Origin: Eubacterium sp.
GTDB lineage: Bacteria > Bacillota > Clostridia > Lachnospirales > Lachnospiraceae
Assembly (NCBI GenBank): GCA_017619835.1
Contig: JAFZRN010000010.1
Location: 26,085 to 90,084 of the forward strand
Direction: 5' to 3'
DNA: 64,000 nucleotides
The position numbers and the translations under genes were made by a program. Of this stretch, positions 43,110 through 52,744 are shown one piece after another. Position 1 is the first letter of the stretch. Every line of letters begins with the position of its first letter. The notes under the pieces were generated by a model. That model worked only from the letters and a program-made list of their open reading frames with translations. It had not been told where the DNA came from and ran no database searches.

Positions 43110-43865
43110 ATGCTTACAGAAGAACGAAAGTTGCAAATACTTAAAAAGGTAAATACTGAGAAAAGTGTGACTGTTCAGGAGTTAACAGATGAACTGGGTG
43201 TGTCTGAATCAACGATCAGAAGAGATATAACAGCACTTAGTCGTGAAGGTAAGCTTATAAAAGTTTTCGGAGGTGCGGTGGCTCTTGATGAGCCGCCATC
43301 ATCCGAAGAATTATCGGTTATAGTAAAAGAATCGCTTAACAAGGATGAAAAGCTGAGAATAGCAAGATATGCTGCTAATCTTATCATGCCCGGAGATTAT
43401 GTATTTATTGATTCGGGAACTACAACGGAATATATGATTGATTATATTACCGAAAAACATGCTACATATGTAACGAATGCGGTCTCCCATGCAAAGGATC
43501 TGGTAAGAAAAGGCTTTAAGGTACTTCTTATCGGTGGGGAACTGAAGGAGAATACGGAAGCTGTTGTAGGAGCGGATGCGATTCTGCATATTCAGAAATA
43601 TCATTTTACCAAAGGTTTCTTTGGGACGAATGGGATCAATATCAAATTAGGATATACGACTCCGGATGTCAGAGAAGCACTTTTAAAAAGAGTAGCTATC
43701 CAGAATACACAGATCGGTTCAAGGTATGTTTTGGCTGATCATGATAAGTTCGGACAATCTTCGGCTGTAACATTTGCTGATTTTGAAGGAACGGTCGTGA
43801 TCACTGATAAGAATCCGGGAAAACTATATATGAAGTCGCTGGATATAAAAATTGTTGAGGAATGA
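43110..43865 (+). CDS. fruR: DeoR/GlpR-family regulator, probable fructose repressor
   Basis: A 251-aa DeoR-family protein. The helix-turn-helix is at about residues 5-60 (VQELTDELGVSESTIRRDI) and the sugar-phosphate-sensing isomerase-like domain follows (IDSGTTTEYMIDYI, LIGGELKENTEAVVG, FGTNGIN, LADHDKFG). In fru operons such proteins are relieved by fructose-1-phosphate or fructose-1,6-bisphosphate. Placement near the end, not the front, of the operon is noteworthy. The inverted repeat at 35976-36004 is a candidate site. It is 16 bp after ptsI. Confidence 0.85.
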   Translation: MLTEERKLQILKKVNTEKSVTVQELTDELGVSESTIRRDITALSREGKLIKVFGGAVALDEPPSSEELSVIVKESLNKDEKLRIARYAANLIMPGDYVFIDSGTTTEYMIDYITEKHATYVTNAVSHAKDLVRKGFKVLLIGGELKENTEAVVGADAILHIQKYHFTKGFFGTNGINIKLGYTTPDVREALLKRVAIQNTQIGSRYVLADHDKFGQSSAVTFADFEGTVVITDKNPGKLYMKSLDIKIVEE

Positions 43866-43880
43866 TAAAGAGAGAAAACC

Positions 43881-44834
43881 ATGAAAAAAGCAAGTGATCT
43901 TATCGGAAAATATATGGCAATCATAGTTTTGATCATTGCGGCATTGGCGCTGCTGGTTCCGAAGACGTGTCTCTGGATTCAGACGGGCTGGATCAATTAT
44001 CTTTTAATGATAATTATGTTTGGCATGGGACTCACCATGAAACTGAGTGACTTTGCTGTTGTATTTAAAAGACCCAAAGATGTTATCATCGGGTGCCTTG
44101 CTCAGTTTATCGTAATGCCGGCTCTTGCATTTTCCCTCGGAAAAGTGTTCGGATTAAATAATGAGCTGCTTGTTGGAGTGATCCTTGTCGGTACCTGTCC
44201 GGGAGGCACTTCGAGTAACGTGATAACATATCTGTCCAAGGGAGATACGGCAATGTCTGTAGGAATGACGAGTATAAATACGTTACTTGCACCATTTCTG
44301 ACGCCGGCGCTTACATATCTTTATCTGAGGACTTCGGTAAATGTAGATGTAAAAGCTATGTTTATATCTATAATACAGGTTGTCATTATTCCGATAGGTC
44401 TGGGAATAATCATAAACAGATTTTTTGGGAAATATACGGAAAAGGTCAAAGATATACTCCCTTCTGTCTCAGTCATAGCTATATGTCTTATAGTAGCTTC
44501 TGTTGTTTCTCATAACAGTGAAAAGATACTATCGACCGGAGCAATCATTTTTGTGATAGTAATTCTTCATAACCTGCTTGGATATCTGGTCGGATTTTTG
44601 ATCGGACTGATATTCAAAATGGATCTGCCGCGTAAAAAGGCGGTTTCGATTGAGATCGGAATGCAGAATTCGGGTCTTGCAACATCACTTGCGGGATCGG
44701 CTTTTCCGGATCTCGCTATGGCTACGGTTCCGGGAGCAATCTTTTCTGTGTGGCATAATATTTCGGGAGCAGTTCTTGCGGGAATCTTCCGAAGATTTGA
44801 AAAAAACGAAAAATCTTCCGAATCAGACACATAG
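43881..44834 (+). CDS. Bile acid:sodium symporter (BASS) family transporter
   Basis: A 317-aa protein with about nine or ten membrane helices. It has BASS-family landmarks GMGLTMKLSDF, GTCPGGTSSNVITYLSKG and a closing region with the EIGMQNSGLA motif. Bacterial members move organic anions such as pantoate or ketoacids with sodium. It begins 15 bp after the fruR stop and is probably the last gene of the fructose operon, so it might exchange a product or precursor of glycolysis (for example a ketoacid). The substrate is not known. Confidence 0.85.
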   Translation: MKKASDLIGKYMAIIVLIIAALALLVPKTCLWIQTGWINYLLMIIMFGMGLTMKLSDFAVVFKRPKDVIIGCLAQFIVMPALAFSLGKVFGLNNELLVGVILVGTCPGGTSSNVITYLSKGDTAMSVGMTSINTLLAPFLTPALTYLYLRTSVNVDVKAMFISIIQVVIIPIGLGIIINRFFGKYTEKVKDILPSVSVIAICLIVASVVSHNSEKILSTGAIIFVIVILHNLLGYLVGFLIGLIFKMDLPRKKAVSIEIGMQNSGLATSLAGSAFPDLAMATVPGAIFSVWHNISGAVLAGIFRRFEKNEKSSESDT

Positions 44835-44907
44835 TTTTCACACTTCACAAACTATTCATTTTTGTTAGTAAGATTTTTGAAAAAAATATCATATTTTTAC
44901 AAAACAG

Positions 44908-44962
44908 CTCACCCCTATATCATATAAGCTATTTATTGTCTATTTATATGATTAGGGGTGAG
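44908..44962 (+). promoter_or_regulatory. Long inverted repeat sequestering a ribosome-binding site
   Basis: 44908-44927 pairs with 44944-44962 over 19 bp with one bulged T, around a 16-nt loop. The right arm contains the Shine-Dalgarno sequence AGGGGTG (44954-44960), 7 nt before the ATG at 44968. In RNA the ribosome site would be fully paired, so translation should need opening of the stem. Alternatively the DNA repeat could be a protein-binding site. Confidence 0.75.
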
Positions 44963-44967
44963 ATACT

Positions 44968-47900
44968 ATGAATAAAACTAGATCAATAAGTTTTTTTAGT
45001 GCGCTTGTGATAATAGCGCTATTTCTGTTTGGAAATATCAGTAAAGGCTCTGATGTATATGCATTCAGTATGAATACATATATGTCCGTTACTAATGACT
45101 ATTCATCAAGGTATTATTATAATTTCCTGAGTGATTCTCAAAAGGAAGTTTATGATGAATTAGAAGAAAAACTTATGGATAGAGCGTTTTATGAAAACAC
45201 TCCCTATCTTAATACTTTTACTCTTACTGTATATGACTTGTCTTATCAAACGGTGGAAGACATAGCCTATGCCTTCCAAATGGATCATTATTATCTTTAT
45301 TGGCTTTATACCTATTCTTATAGTATTGGTACGGCAAATGTTATCAAAGTGGAACCGAATAGTCGATATAAAAGCTTTTCTCAGAGTGATATCCAGCTCC
45401 AATATAAAAAAATATGTGAAAAAAGTGTCGATGTTTTAAAAGAAGTATCCAAGTATGCAACGGATGAGGAGAAGGCTTATTATATTTATACCTGGATTAC
45501 CGATAATGCGGTTTATGCATATGATGAAAACGGTAAGCCTTCGGAAGAGCCTATCGATCATAGTATGTATGGAAATATCGTGAATCAGAGATCAGTATGT
45601 GAAGGTTTCGCAGAAGCTTTTACGTATTTTTGTACTGCCTGTGGTATTCCTAATGCTGTAGTGAGAGGAGAAGCAGATAATGGTTCGGGCGATGGAAGAG
45701 AAGGCCATGCTTGGAATATCATAAAACTGAACGGGAAATATTACTATGTGGATACCACGTGGGATGAGTTCAGAACCCCTGAAAACTACAAATATGCTTT
45801 TGTTGCTCTTGATAATGAGCTCATAAATTCAAATCATTTTCCTGATCACTTATTTAAAGTTCCTTCAGAAGAAGAAAGCTCTGTTTCGGACTATGACCTT
45901 AACAGTTTAAGAAATACAATAAATAATAGAAAAATCAATACTTTTAGTATTCATGCTTCATCTGACTGTAAATATAAGATATATAATAATGGAATCGAGG
46001 TTCCGATAAATTCTAATAATACTAATAATATTATAAGTGTTGAAAAGGGTTCTATACTCACATTTGTCGGAACTGATTTAAAATGCTATAGCTTCTATCG
46101 TACATATAATCGTGAGGGTTATGAAATCGAACCTCAGAACTATGTGGTAGAAGGGAATGAAGCAAGATTTTATATTGTATCGAGAAAAACAAGAATAGTA
46201 GGTTATGAAGCAAGGTATATTTCGACTTCCAGTGAATCAACAAATTGGTCTACTGAAGTGAATATTATTTCCGAAACAGGTATCAAAACAAAGTATATCA
46301 ATTTTGACCTGATCCTTGATGACGATACAAAGAATAGAGCAGAGGCGATTAAAAGCGGAGACTATTATATACCTTCTTCTTTTGATGAAAATAAACTGGC
46401 AGGTCAGAGAATATACAGATTAAGATATACAAAGACAGATGCAGACGCAGATGGTTTTGACACAAGTGCTGACATTCCTGTCTATGACGTATCTTGTAAT
46501 TATGTAAAAAACTGTACTCTCACTCTTAGTAAAATTAATGGATTTGAACCAAAGGCATATGATGAGACAGGAAAGCGTCTGTATAGTGGTACAAATGTTC
46601 CGTACGGTACACATATTATTCTTAAGGCGGATTCGGAGTTTGGCGAGGTAACAGACGAGTTCCTTTATAGTGATTCGAATGTTACGAATCAGTTAATAAA
46701 CGGAAAAGGATTTGTAATAACAGAAAACACAAACATTAGATGTAATGGCTATATTATCAATATCGTAAAAGCTGAATATGAAAAAGAAGTAAATGTACCC
46801 AATGGTACCCTTCCCCATGCGGCTCTTCTTGGGCTCAGTACATCAGCTGTCGTTACAACTGATAATGGATATACGAAGTCATTTCCCATTACATGGGACT
46901 TATCTAATTATGACTATTTGGATAAAACTGCTCATGATGTGACGGTTACGGGCACTATCGATATAACTTCGAATACATATACTCTCGGCGATGGTATGAA
47001 TTTATCTACGGAAGCTGTACTTCATGTTTCCGGAGCAGATAGTCTTAACTCCTTAGAAACAGAAATCCCTTCTGAATTAATTGTCCCCGCAGGAACAGCA
47101 CGTAATCCTTATTCGCTTGGGCTTCCTATAGCAGCGGAATTTATAAATCAGAATGGTGAAACAGTTTTATCTGAGATTGACTGGGTACCGGGAGAAGGCA
47201 GTCCTTATGAGATGACGGGAACCGTAAAGAGAAACGGTTATACTTATGATCCGATAATTGTAAAGGTTACAGAAGAAGGAGAAACCATAACAGAGATTCC
47301 CGATGCATCTGTAAGCTTTAAGATAAATGATTCTGCTACGAATATTCTTGATCCGACTGCAAAAGAAACTATAAGGGCACAGATAACAGTTGGTCCTAAG
47401 GGGAATCATAAAAACCGTAAGATTACGGTCAGAGTTCCTCAAGGCTTTTCCAATGTAGGAGTTGCAGATGCCAGTCAGCTTGAAGGAATAAATAAAGCCT
47501 CAATAACAAAGAATGATGATAATACAAATGATATTGTAGTTGAAATAGATGATAGCTATAAAAACGGAAACCTGACGTTTGGTATTGCAATGAGCAGTAT
47601 ATTTCACAGCGAGGATCTGGACGTAGGAAAACTATATCCATCTTTTTCGGATATACCTCTTATTATCAGCTATCAGGCCGATGAAAACGGTGTTACAAAA
47701 AGTATTGATCTGGATTACAGCGACCATCTTAAAATGGGTGGCGGAAATGAATATATAGCTGAACCTTCAACAAAAAATTATATAAGTGTATCAGTACCAT
47801 ATTCAAAAGTATCAGCGCAAAGAGATATTCTCAAAGCGGCGTATAAGTCTTCGAAGAATACATCTTACCTGAAATATTTTAAGTTGGTATATCCTATAGA

Positions 47901-50900
47901 AGAGCATTTCTATTGTGATATCAATAGATGTGTAGGTGGCAAGACTGAATTTGATGAAGCATTAAACAGCATGATCTATACCCGAGATGAGGGAAAGGTA
48001 TATGATACATACTATAATTATGACAGAAGTTCACAATATAATATTGATTACAGGCTTCGGGCTAAAGAAGGCGGTGCCAGTCTAAAACTCGGAGTAGATT
48101 ATATATGTGATAAAAACTTTTATGTTATAGGTGAGGATTATTTTGGAAATGAGTATATAAGAACATTTAATGACAGGATGTCTTTATATATTTATCCGTA
48201 TGATGAGAACAGTAATGTAAGCCTCGCAATCTCACCGTATTCGTCTGTTTCAGATGGAACAGGTATGTTTAACTTCGATATGAAGCTTAGTATTAAAAAG
48301 AGTACAGGAAAAGTATCTCTTAAACCCGTTAACGATCTGAGGGTGAGTTTTGAAATTCCCGAGGGAACAACTGTAGCGGGCGTGACTTTACCGAATAAGA
48401 TTAAAAGCATTAAATTCGTCTATCATGATAATACATCAAAAGAATTAGATGAAAGATATATATCACGTAATTATGATTATAAAGAAACTGATGAGAATTT
48501 CTTAGAGAGACCGGGTGGCGGTGGCGCTCTGAATGTTGAAAGTCACTGGAAAGAAAATTTATATTATTTTGATGATGAGTTAACCAGAAAAAACAGTGAT
48601 GGAATTAAAGAAATGATCATCAATTATGAGCCGATAAGTGATGAATATGAAAGCGTCATGTGTTTGATCCTTGCCGGAACTCATACATATACGAACCACA
48701 ATAGAGTAGATTATGGAACGTATTTTAAATTCAAAGGTACACTATTAGATTATGATACGGATTGTCCGGTTGCGGATATGCCTGTAAAGGTGCATACAGA
48801 GTATACGGATTTCAGTGAATTGGGTCATACTGTTCATAAGCTGACACCAAAGGTAGTTAATTGGAGCGTTTGGAGTAGTAAAGACAAGCAGCCTTTCAAG
48901 AGCAATCATGATCTAGAATTTAAAGCTGAGGATTCTTATACAGTATATGAAATGTCAACGGATTATTCCAGTACTGATAGTTCTGAAGGTTTTTCGACAA
49001 AGGATGTAATACTCTCCTCAAAGCTTGATGTTGATCCGGAAGTTTTTGTGGTGAAAACTTTGAATATCTATCCTACGAATATGGAAGTCGGCTATGATTC
49101 GAAAGCCGTGATAAGTATTCAGTGTACGGACGGAAATAAGTATGAATATGATCTGTCAGGTAAAACGGAAAATGGGAAAATAATCATTTCTGCTCCCGAG
49201 GGAGAAGGAATATCAGAGTACCACATTTATATAGATGAATTGATCGCTTATAAAGATAATAAACTTCTTGTACAAAAAATATATGAGGTTGATTGGGATA
49301 AATGGCTCGAAAAGGGCTATCAGACCAAGAAAACCTATGAGTTTATGGATGCACATGCGGTTTCACGAGATGCCGAAGAAAGTGTTGATTCAATAGATGT
49401 AAGTGTTACTGATCAGGTGGGACTCAATGCCTCATTTTCATATGCTAAGAGCCTGTCAAGAGAATATGATAATAAGGAGACCGGTTCCGTTACCGCAATC
49501 AGCGACCTGGTACAGAAAGATGGATGTACATTAACATATTGGTTTTCCTGTTATTCAAATTTAAGACTATCGACAGGAGAATCAGATCTGGGAGTTACTC
49601 TTCCTGTTATCTATGATGATCTGGTTGTAGGAGTTACAACCGGAAACAGGGAGTTAAAGGTAAGTGACAAGGACATGCCTAAGCTCTATGACGAGGAAGG
49701 GAATCTTTTAGCAACTGCATCTGAAATCGAATATATATACATAAACAATTCTTCTTCATATTATGACTATATTGGATATGCTCCGAGTGGGCCTATAAAT
49801 GAATTGCTTTGCAAGATTCATTTTAAAAATATAAAGCTTAATAATGGAGATAAAGTGTATACCACTTATAGGATTCAGCCTACATCTGCGATAGCTACAG
49901 GGTCTTATAAAACACATTGTAATGTGATAGGGGCTACTCCAAACCTGGAAGAGAATAAAGCTCTTTGGGCAAAGGAAGCTCCTTCGACGATACATACCAA
50001 ACTTGGAGTAAGTACGCTTAATATAAAGATGAACAGTACCTACTCCAGGTTGTATCAGGAAGCAGAAATAGATGTACTCGCTGCCTATACGGAAAATGCT
50101 GCCATGTTCGGAAAAACCACAGCATCTCAGGACAGCACCCTTACGAGTTACAATGTGGAAGCAGAAGAAACTTATGATGCAATACTTCATCTTTTTACAG
50201 GTGTAGACAGAAAGATGAATAACTTTGAGGCATGCATCAGCATTCCTAAAGAGGATAGGGACTATAAGATCGAAGGAAAAGAGTATGATAATACCTTTGA
50301 TAATATCTTCTGCGGCATAAAGGCAGGAAGTAAGGTTGTTAATCCACATTACTATTATAAAAAGCTGATCCGTAAGGAACAGGAGCCCGAAGACGATGAG
50401 GAATCAGGACTGATAGGTAATGCAGAACAGGCTTCACCGGGTGATGCAGAACAGGCTTCGGCAGGTGATGCGGAACCCATTCAGCCGGTAGATTCGGATA
50501 CAGGATTAGTGGGTGCTCCGGAACCGTCAGGTGATACGGGGGCGGAAGAGCTCGAGGAGTCCGAATATATAGAATTCAGTGGAAATGCATCCGATGTTGA
50601 GCATCCTGAAGATATTATATCCATAAAGGTAACGGCTGATTCTGTTGCAAATAATGATGAGATAACGCTTTCACTGAAAGCTCCTCAGACTGATAAAAAG
50701 AAGACGGATTATGTTTATTCCGAAATAACCTATGATTCGGAAACAAAGGGTTCGACCTCAAGCAGAATAGTATCAAATGTAGTAACATTTGTGCTGGGAG
50801 CCGGTCTTGAACCGGTTGAAACTCCTCAACCGACAGAGAGTCCAAAACCGGAAGAAAGTCCGACACCGACAAAAACTCCGAAAGTGGGAGATAGTCCGGA

Positions 50901-51300
50901 GCCGAAGGAAACTTCAGCCTCGGAAGAAAGTCCAAAGCCGGAAGTTACTTCGGTACCGAAAGAAACACCCAAACCGGATGAAACTCAGGAAGTGAAACCG
51001 ACCGAAAAACCGGCAGTCCAGGTTGAAGAACCTACAGAATCAGAAGTTAAAGAAAGTGATCTTCCAAAAGAAAAGGTCAAAACAAAATCCAAAAAGACCG
51101 TTAGTAAAAAGGATGCAAATACAAAATCCGCAAATACAAAATCCGCTGACGGCAATAAAAAAGAAGCTACTGTAACCTCTAAACAAACCAATGGTTCTGT
51201 TTCAACAGGGGATGATACCTACATTATTCCAATATTCCTTATAATGGTACTCTCTCTCTCGGGAATTATATTCCTTATCATCCGCAAAAAAAGAGGTTAA
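44968..51300 (+). CDS. Giant transglutaminase-like surface protein (2110 aa)
   Basis: The signal peptide (to about residue 33, KGSDVYA) is followed by a transglutaminase-like domain (about 150-275) with a complete triad: Cys211 in SVCEGFAEAF, His247 in EGHAWN, Asp262 in YVDTTWDEF. Ig-like repeats follow (about 600-790). Residues about 800-1800 are long beta-rich extracellular regions I cannot assign. A Pro/Glu/Ser/Thr linker (ESPKPEESPTPTKTP, about 1950-2050) leads to SVSTGDDT, one membrane helix and RKKRG, resembling a sorting signal without the usual LP of LPxTG. It is probably wall- or membrane-attached; the domain may crosslink proteins or act as a protease. Confidence 0.87.
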   Translation: MNKTRSISFFSALVIIALFLFGNISKGSDVYAFSMNTYMSVTNDYSSRYYYNFLSDSQKEVYDELEEKLMDRAFYENTPYLNTFTLTVYDLSYQTVEDIAYAFQMDHYYLYWLYTYSYSIGTANVIKVEPNSRYKSFSQSDIQLQYKKICEKSVDVLKEVSKYATDEEKAYYIYTWITDNAVYAYDENGKPSEEPIDHSMYGNIVNQRSVCEGFAEAFTYFCTACGIPNAVVRGEADNGSGDGREGHAWNIIKLNGKYYYVDTTWDEFRTPENYKYAFVALDNELINSNHFPDHLFKVPSEEESSVSDYDLNSLRNTINNRKINTFSIHASSDCKYKIYNNGIEVPINSNNTNNIISVEKGSILTFVGTDLKCYSFYRTYNREGYEIEPQNYVVEGNEARFYIVSRKTRIVGYEARYISTSSESTNWSTEVNIISETGIKTKYINFDLILDDDTKNRAEAIKSGDYYIPSSFDENKLAGQRIYRLRYTKTDADADGFDTSADIPVYDVSCNYVKNCTLTLSKINGFEPKAYDETGKRLYSGTNVPYGTHIILKADSEFGEVTDEFLYSDSNVTNQLINGKGFVITENTNIRCNGYIINIVKAEYEKEVNVPNGTLPHAALLGLSTSAVVTTDNGYTKSFPITWDLSNYDYLDKTAHDVTVTGTIDITSNTYTLGDGMNLSTEAVLHVSGADSLNSLETEIPSELIVPAGTARNPYSLGLPIAAEFINQNGETVLSEIDWVPGEGSPYEMTGTVKRNGYTYDPIIVKVTEEGETITEIPDASVSFKINDSATNILDPTAKETIRAQITVGPKGNHKNRKITVRVPQGFSNVGVADASQLEGINKASITKNDDNTNDIVVEIDDSYKNGNLTFGIAMSSIFHSEDLDVGKLYPSFSDIPLIISYQADENGVTKSIDLDYSDHLKMGGGNEYIAEPSTKNYISVSVPYSKVSAQRDILKAAYKSSKNTSYLKYFKLVYPIEEHFYCDINRCVGGKTEFDEALNSMIYTRDEGKVYDTYYNYDRSSQYNIDYRLRAKEGGASLKLGVDYICDKNFYVIGEDYFGNEYIRTFNDRMSLYIYPYDENSNVSLAISPYSSVSDGTGMFNFDMKLSIKKSTGKVSLKPVNDLRVSFEIPEGTTVAGVTLPNKIKSIKFVYHDNTSKELDERYISRNYDYKETDENFLERPGGGGALNVESHWKENLYYFDDELTRKNSDGIKEMIINYEPISDEYESVMCLILAGTHTYTNHNRVDYGTYFKFKGTLLDYDTDCPVADMPVKVHTEYTDFSELGHTVHKLTPKVVNWSVWSSKDKQPFKSNHDLEFKAEDSYTVYEMSTDYSSTDSSEGFSTKDVILSSKLDVDPEVFVVKTLNIYPTNMEVGYDSKAVISIQCTDGNKYEYDLSGKTENGKIIISAPEGEGISEYHIYIDELIAYKDNKLLVQKIYEVDWDKWLEKGYQTKKTYEFMDAHAVSRDAEESVDSIDVSVTDQVGLNASFSYAKSLSREYDNKETGSVTAISDLVQKDGCTLTYWFSCYSNLRLSTGESDLGVTLPVIYDDLVVGVTTGNRELKVSDKDMPKLYDEEGNLLATASEIEYIYINNSSSYYDYIGYAPSGPINELLCKIHFKNIKLNNGDKVYTTYRIQPTSAIATGSYKTHCNVIGATPNLEENKALWAKEAPSTIHTKLGVSTLNIKMNSTYSRLYQEAEIDVLAAYTENAAMFGKTTASQDSTLTSYNVEAEETYDAILHLFTGVDRKMNNFEACISIPKEDRDYKIEGKEYDNTFDNIFCGIKAGSKVVNPHYYYKKLIRKEQEPEDDEESGLIGNAEQASPGDAEQASAGDAEPIQPVDSDTGLVGAPEPSGDTGAEELEESEYIEFSGNASDVEHPEDIISIKVTADSVANNDEITLSLKAPQTDKKKTDYVYSEITYDSETKGSTSSRIVSNVVTFVLGAGLEPVETPQPTESPKPEESPTPTKTPKVGDSPEPKETSASEESPKPEVTSVPKETPKPDETQEVKPTEKPAVQVEEPTESEVKESDLPKEKVKTKSKKTVSKKDANTKSANTKSADGNKKEATVTSKQTNGSVSTGDDTYIIPIFLIMVLSLSGIIFLIIRKKRG

Positions 51301-51308
51301 ATAGTGTA

Positions 51309-51349
51309 TCCCGCAAGCTTTTAATATAAAGAGCTTGCGGGAGTTTTTT
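51309..51349 (+). terminator. Intrinsic terminator after the 2110-aa protein
   Basis: TCCCGCAAGCT (51309-51319) pairs with AGCTTGCGGGA (51332-51342), followed by GTTTTTT. Confidence 0.9.
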
Positions 51350-51397
51350 ATATGGTGTTAATATAATGGAGTACCATTTTAAGAAAGAATTGGATTT

Positions 51398-52744
51398 ATG
51401 AAATCATATATAAAGAAAATACTTATAATAGCAGTTCCCATCATGCTTTCTAATCTCATATCCGAGCTGCAGATGCTGATCGACCGTATATTCATCGGAA
51501 GGCTTTCACTTGAATGTATGAGTGCGGTTGGAAATGCCTCCACCCCGTTATGGACTACCATGAGTACCATGTTTTCACTTACAACAGGTGCGACGATCCT
51601 GGTCAGTCAGGCATATGGGGCAAAGGAAAATGAGAAGGCAAAGAATTACCTGGCTGCTTTGTTTAAATATAATAATATTCTGGGCTTCATCCTTTTTTTG
51701 CTCTGGATATTATTCCCGCAGGTGGCATTTAATCTGATGGGAGTAGATAAAAGCATTGTTGGAATGAGTATTGACTATGCCCGCTATTTTGCTCCGATAT
51801 TTATTCTTACCGGTGTCGGTGCATCAATAAGCTGTATGCTCCAGGTTTGTCAGAAAACCCAGATAATGATAGTGTATGGAGTATCAAGGTCTCTTACGAA
51901 TATCATACTCGATTATATACTCATCTTCGGACACTTCGGATTTCCCGCCATGGGAGTTAAGGGTGCGGCACTTGCAACTACCCTTGCCGAGTTTCTGGGA
52001 GATATGATCGTTCTGATCTATGTTTTAAGATCGAAGCAGCTTGTGCTGAAGCCTTCGCTTGATCAGATACTAAGATCGAGGATTCGGCCATACCTTAAGA
52101 CTGTGCGTTTTGGCGCTCCCACAGCCTGCGAAGATTTTGCCTGGAACTTCGGCAATATCTTCCTTATCTCAATGCTGAATGTTGTCTCGATAGAGGCAGC
52201 CGGTATCCATTCCATCGTATTCGGCGTTGAGCTGATCGCAGTAGTAATGATCGGATCGGTCGGTAATGCAACACTCACTCTTTCGGGCTATGAAACCGGA
52301 GGAGAAAATATAAGAGGAGTGTGGGACGTGGTAAAAAGCTCTCTCGCACTCTGCTGGGGAATATCTCTGGTCAACCTGATCATTTTCCTTGCTATTCCCG
52401 AGCTGATACTCGGACTCTTCACCAAGGATGCGGGTGTTATTGCTGCGGCGCCGCTTTTCCTTCTGATAGTTGGAATCGATCTCTTTCCCAAGAGCGGGAA
52501 CATCATTTTCGGCTCGGGAATAAGAGGGTATGGAGAGCCGGGATGGATGCTTTTAACACAAATATTCGGGACGGCATTTATAATTATCTGCAGTTCGATC
52601 ATGGTACTCATTTTCCATATGGGTATCGTTGAGATATTCTGTCTTGTTGTAGTTGATGAAACGTTAAGGTGTCTCATCAACTTCTGGAAGCTGAGGCATA
52701 TAACTAAAAATCCGGCCCCGGCAGATGTGAATGGTGAAACATAA
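51398..52744 (+). CDS. MATE-family efflux transporter
   Basis: A 448-aa protein with 12 predicted membrane helices and MATE family features (IAVPIMLSNLISELQMLIDRIFIG at the start, AYGAKENEKAKNYL, PAMGVKGAALAT). It exports drugs or metabolites using an ion gradient. The ribosome site is weak (GAATTGGA). Its stop codon is followed immediately, with no gap, by the ATG of an MFS transporter, so the two are one transcription unit. Substrate unknown. Confidence 0.9.
   Translation: MKSYIKKILIIAVPIMLSNLISELQMLIDRIFIGRLSLECMSAVGNASTPLWTTMSTMFSLTTGATILVSQAYGAKENEKAKNYLAALFKYNNILGFILFLLWILFPQVAFNLMGVDKSIVGMSIDYARYFAPIFILTGVGASISCMLQVCQKTQIMIVYGVSRSLTNIILDYILIFGHFGFPAMGVKGAALATTLAEFLGDMIVLIYVLRSKQLVLKPSLDQILRSRIRPYLKTVRFGAPTACEDFAWNFGNIFLISMLNVVSIEAAGIHSIVFGVELIAVVMIGSVGNATLTLSGYETGGENIRGVWDVVKSSLALCWGISLVNLIIFLAIPELILGLFTKDAGVIAAAPLFLLIVGIDLFPKSGNIIFGSGIRGYGEPGWMLLTQIFGTAFIIICSSIMVLIFHMGIVEIFCLVVVDETLRCLINFWKLRHITKNPAPADVNGET

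Noticed and set aside
49756-50349. 197-codon reverse-strand frame inside the 2110-aa protein gene
   Set aside because: No start signal and a composition typical of antisense translation; the forward frame is continuous from signal peptide to anchor.
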